A stretch of DNA of 41,928 nucleotides from JACQBY01 sp041486115 (GTDB lineage Bacteria > Nitrospirota > Nitrospiria > JACQBW01): assembly GCA_041486115.1 (NCBI GenBank), contig JBGPKT010000007.1, forward strand, positions 1 to 41,928, written 5' to 3'. A model generated the notes under the pieces. The model saw nothing but the letters and a program-made list of their open reading frames with translations, was not told the DNA's origin and searched no databases. Within the stretch, counting starts at the first letter, position 1; every line of letters starts with the position of its first letter. A program made the translations under genes and the position numbers. Shown here piece by piece: positions 41,125 through 41,928 of the stretch.

Positions 41125-41763
41125 ATGGCTTTTAAAAACCGCGCGGAAGCCGCCCGGCTCCTGGCAACAAAATTAAAAAAATATAAAGGGCAAAATCCGC
41201 TGGTTCTGGCAATTCCCCGCGGAGCGGTCCCCATGGCCAGGATCATTTCCGAAGCGCTCGACGGCGAAATGGATGTCGTCCTGGTCCACAAATTAAGGGC
41301 GCCGTTTCAGCCGGAATATGCCATTGGGTCTATTGATGAGTCGGGGCGGGTTTATCCCGGAAAAGATGGAACCGCCGGGGAGATCAGCGAGACGTACTTG
41401 CGTGAAGAAAAGGAGGAGCAGATGGAGACCCTCCGCCGCCGCCGGGCGCTCTATACCCCGATCCATCCTCCGGTGAATCCTGCCGGCCGAATCGTCATAA
41501 TCGTGGATGACGGCATAGCCACAGGGTCCAGCATGATCGCGGCGGTGGAGTCGGTCAGAACAAAAAAGCCGTCAAAAGTAATCGTAGCCGCCGCCGTTGC
41601 CCCTTTTGAAGCGGTTGAATTGTTGCGCCAATGTGCCGATGAGGTGGAATGCCTTCTCGTACCGGAAATGTTTTACGCGGTCGGGCAATTTTTTGAAGAG
41701 TTTCCTCAGGTGTCAGACGAAGAGGCCGCCGCCCTTTTGAAAAGAGAGGCAAAAAGCCCTTAA
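41125..41763 (+). CDS. phosphoribosyltransferase-family protein
   Basis: 212 residues. The PRPP-binding loop is IVIIVDDGIATGSSMIAA. LAIPRGAVPMARIISEAL matches the N-terminal family block. These unassigned type-I phosphoribosyltransferases accompany many stress or dehydrogenase genes; the substrate base is unknown. The gene ends at 41763 with its stop overlapping the stop of the convergent minus gene. Confidence 0.87.
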   Translation: MAFKNRAEAARLLATKLKKYKGQNPLVLAIPRGAVPMARIISEALDGEMDVVLVHKLRAPFQPEYAIGSIDESGRVYPGKDGTAGEISETYLREEKEEQMETLRRRRALYTPIHPPVNPAGRIVIIVDDGIATGSSMIAAVESVRTKKPSKVIVAAAVAPFEAVELLRQCADEVECLLVPEMFYAVGQFFEEFPQVSDEEAAALLKREAKSP

Positions 41764-41928
41764 ACCGACCGTAAAACAGCTTTCCGTCTGGCTTTAGAAA
41801 CCATGGCAGGCGTTCTGTTTTTCAGATGAGCGTCAATCAGCGGATCTAAAATCTTCCCGCAGGTCAGGCATCTCCATCCGCTAAAACTTGTCTGGCCGGT
41901 ATCATCCAGATAGTCGTAAAACCGTTCA
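41760..41928 (-). CDS. small CxxC protein (5' end beyond window)
   Basis: An open minus-strand frame from the right edge to TAA at 41762-41760 gives 55 residues. It contains SGWRCLTCGKILDPLIDAHL, one CxxC knuckle, and a basic tail (SKARRKAVLRSV). It may be a small zinc-binding or nucleic-acid-binding protein. The N-terminus is not visible. Confidence 0.55.
   Translation of the reverse strand, partial: ERFYDYLDDTGQTSFSGWRCLTCGKILDPLIDAHLKNRTPAMVSKARRKAVLRSV

Overview
The window looks like an ordinary chromosome segment of a Gram-negative bacterium. There are outer-membrane-type proteins (a porin, an ApbE lipoprotein), an HD-GYP/two-component module, chemotaxis genes and a housekeeping operon pdxJ-acpS-nnr-tsaE-udg-HIT-lapA-mutS-suhB. 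Gene content and base composition remind me of Nitrospirota or a nearby deep-branching phylum. That is an inference from gene style only, because no rRNA or other reliable marker is present.

Layout. 1-2217 (minus): two coupled TPR genes, the first cut by the window edge. 2333-3709 (plus): GlcD-type flavoprotein, possibly leaderless. 3884-5007 (plus): small Sm-like protein coupled to a site-2 protease. 5015-10019 (minus): operon of an acyl-ACP-reductase-like enzyme, a 7TM histidine kinase and a REC-GAF-HD-GYP regulator. 10213-19039 (minus): ten-gene housekeeping operon. 19277-20302 (minus): apbE. 20399-24636 (plus): UvrD-type helicase, DUF4149, iron alcohol dehydrogenase, DUF2127. 24668-27710 (minus): VapBC-like pair, queG, ACT-malic enzyme. 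27905-27977: tRNA-Arg(CCT). 28329-33749 (plus): amine-catabolism-like operon (zinc-site protein, glutamine-synthetase-like ligase, SDR, aldehyde dehydrogenase, DUF59, NnrS-like membrane protein). 33743-34144 (minus): PilZ. 34241-35005 (plus): TPR. 35150-37291 (plus): cheW-cheR-cheB. 37318-38670 (minus): porin. 38847-41763 (plus): flavoprotein disulfide reductase, TVP38 membrane protein, phosphoribosyltransferase. The right edge holds the end of a small CxxC protein on the minus strand.

The most unusual content is a set of small dispersed elements, several of them inside protein-coding genes. (1) A near-palindromic 31-bp repeat has three close copies (pairwise 2-4 differences) and further degenerate ones. 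They lie in a TPR gene, the cytosolic tail of the site-2 protease, a helicase linker, the CheW tail and the vapBC leader, in different reading frames and both orientations. (2) A GC-rich element with GGGGGGC/GCCCCCC arms has one copy directly after the glcD stop codon and one in frame inside suhB, where it adds about 28 residues just before the catalytic WIIDPLDGT motif. Both copies end in a TATAAT hexamer. (3) A nested inverted repeat lies upstream of pdxJ. (4) A 177-bp MITE-like element with perfect 18-bp terminal inverted repeats lies next to the tRNA gene. Families (1) and (2) resemble in concept the Rickettsia palindromic elements that insert into genes in frame. I see no CRISPR array, phage or complete insertion sequence.
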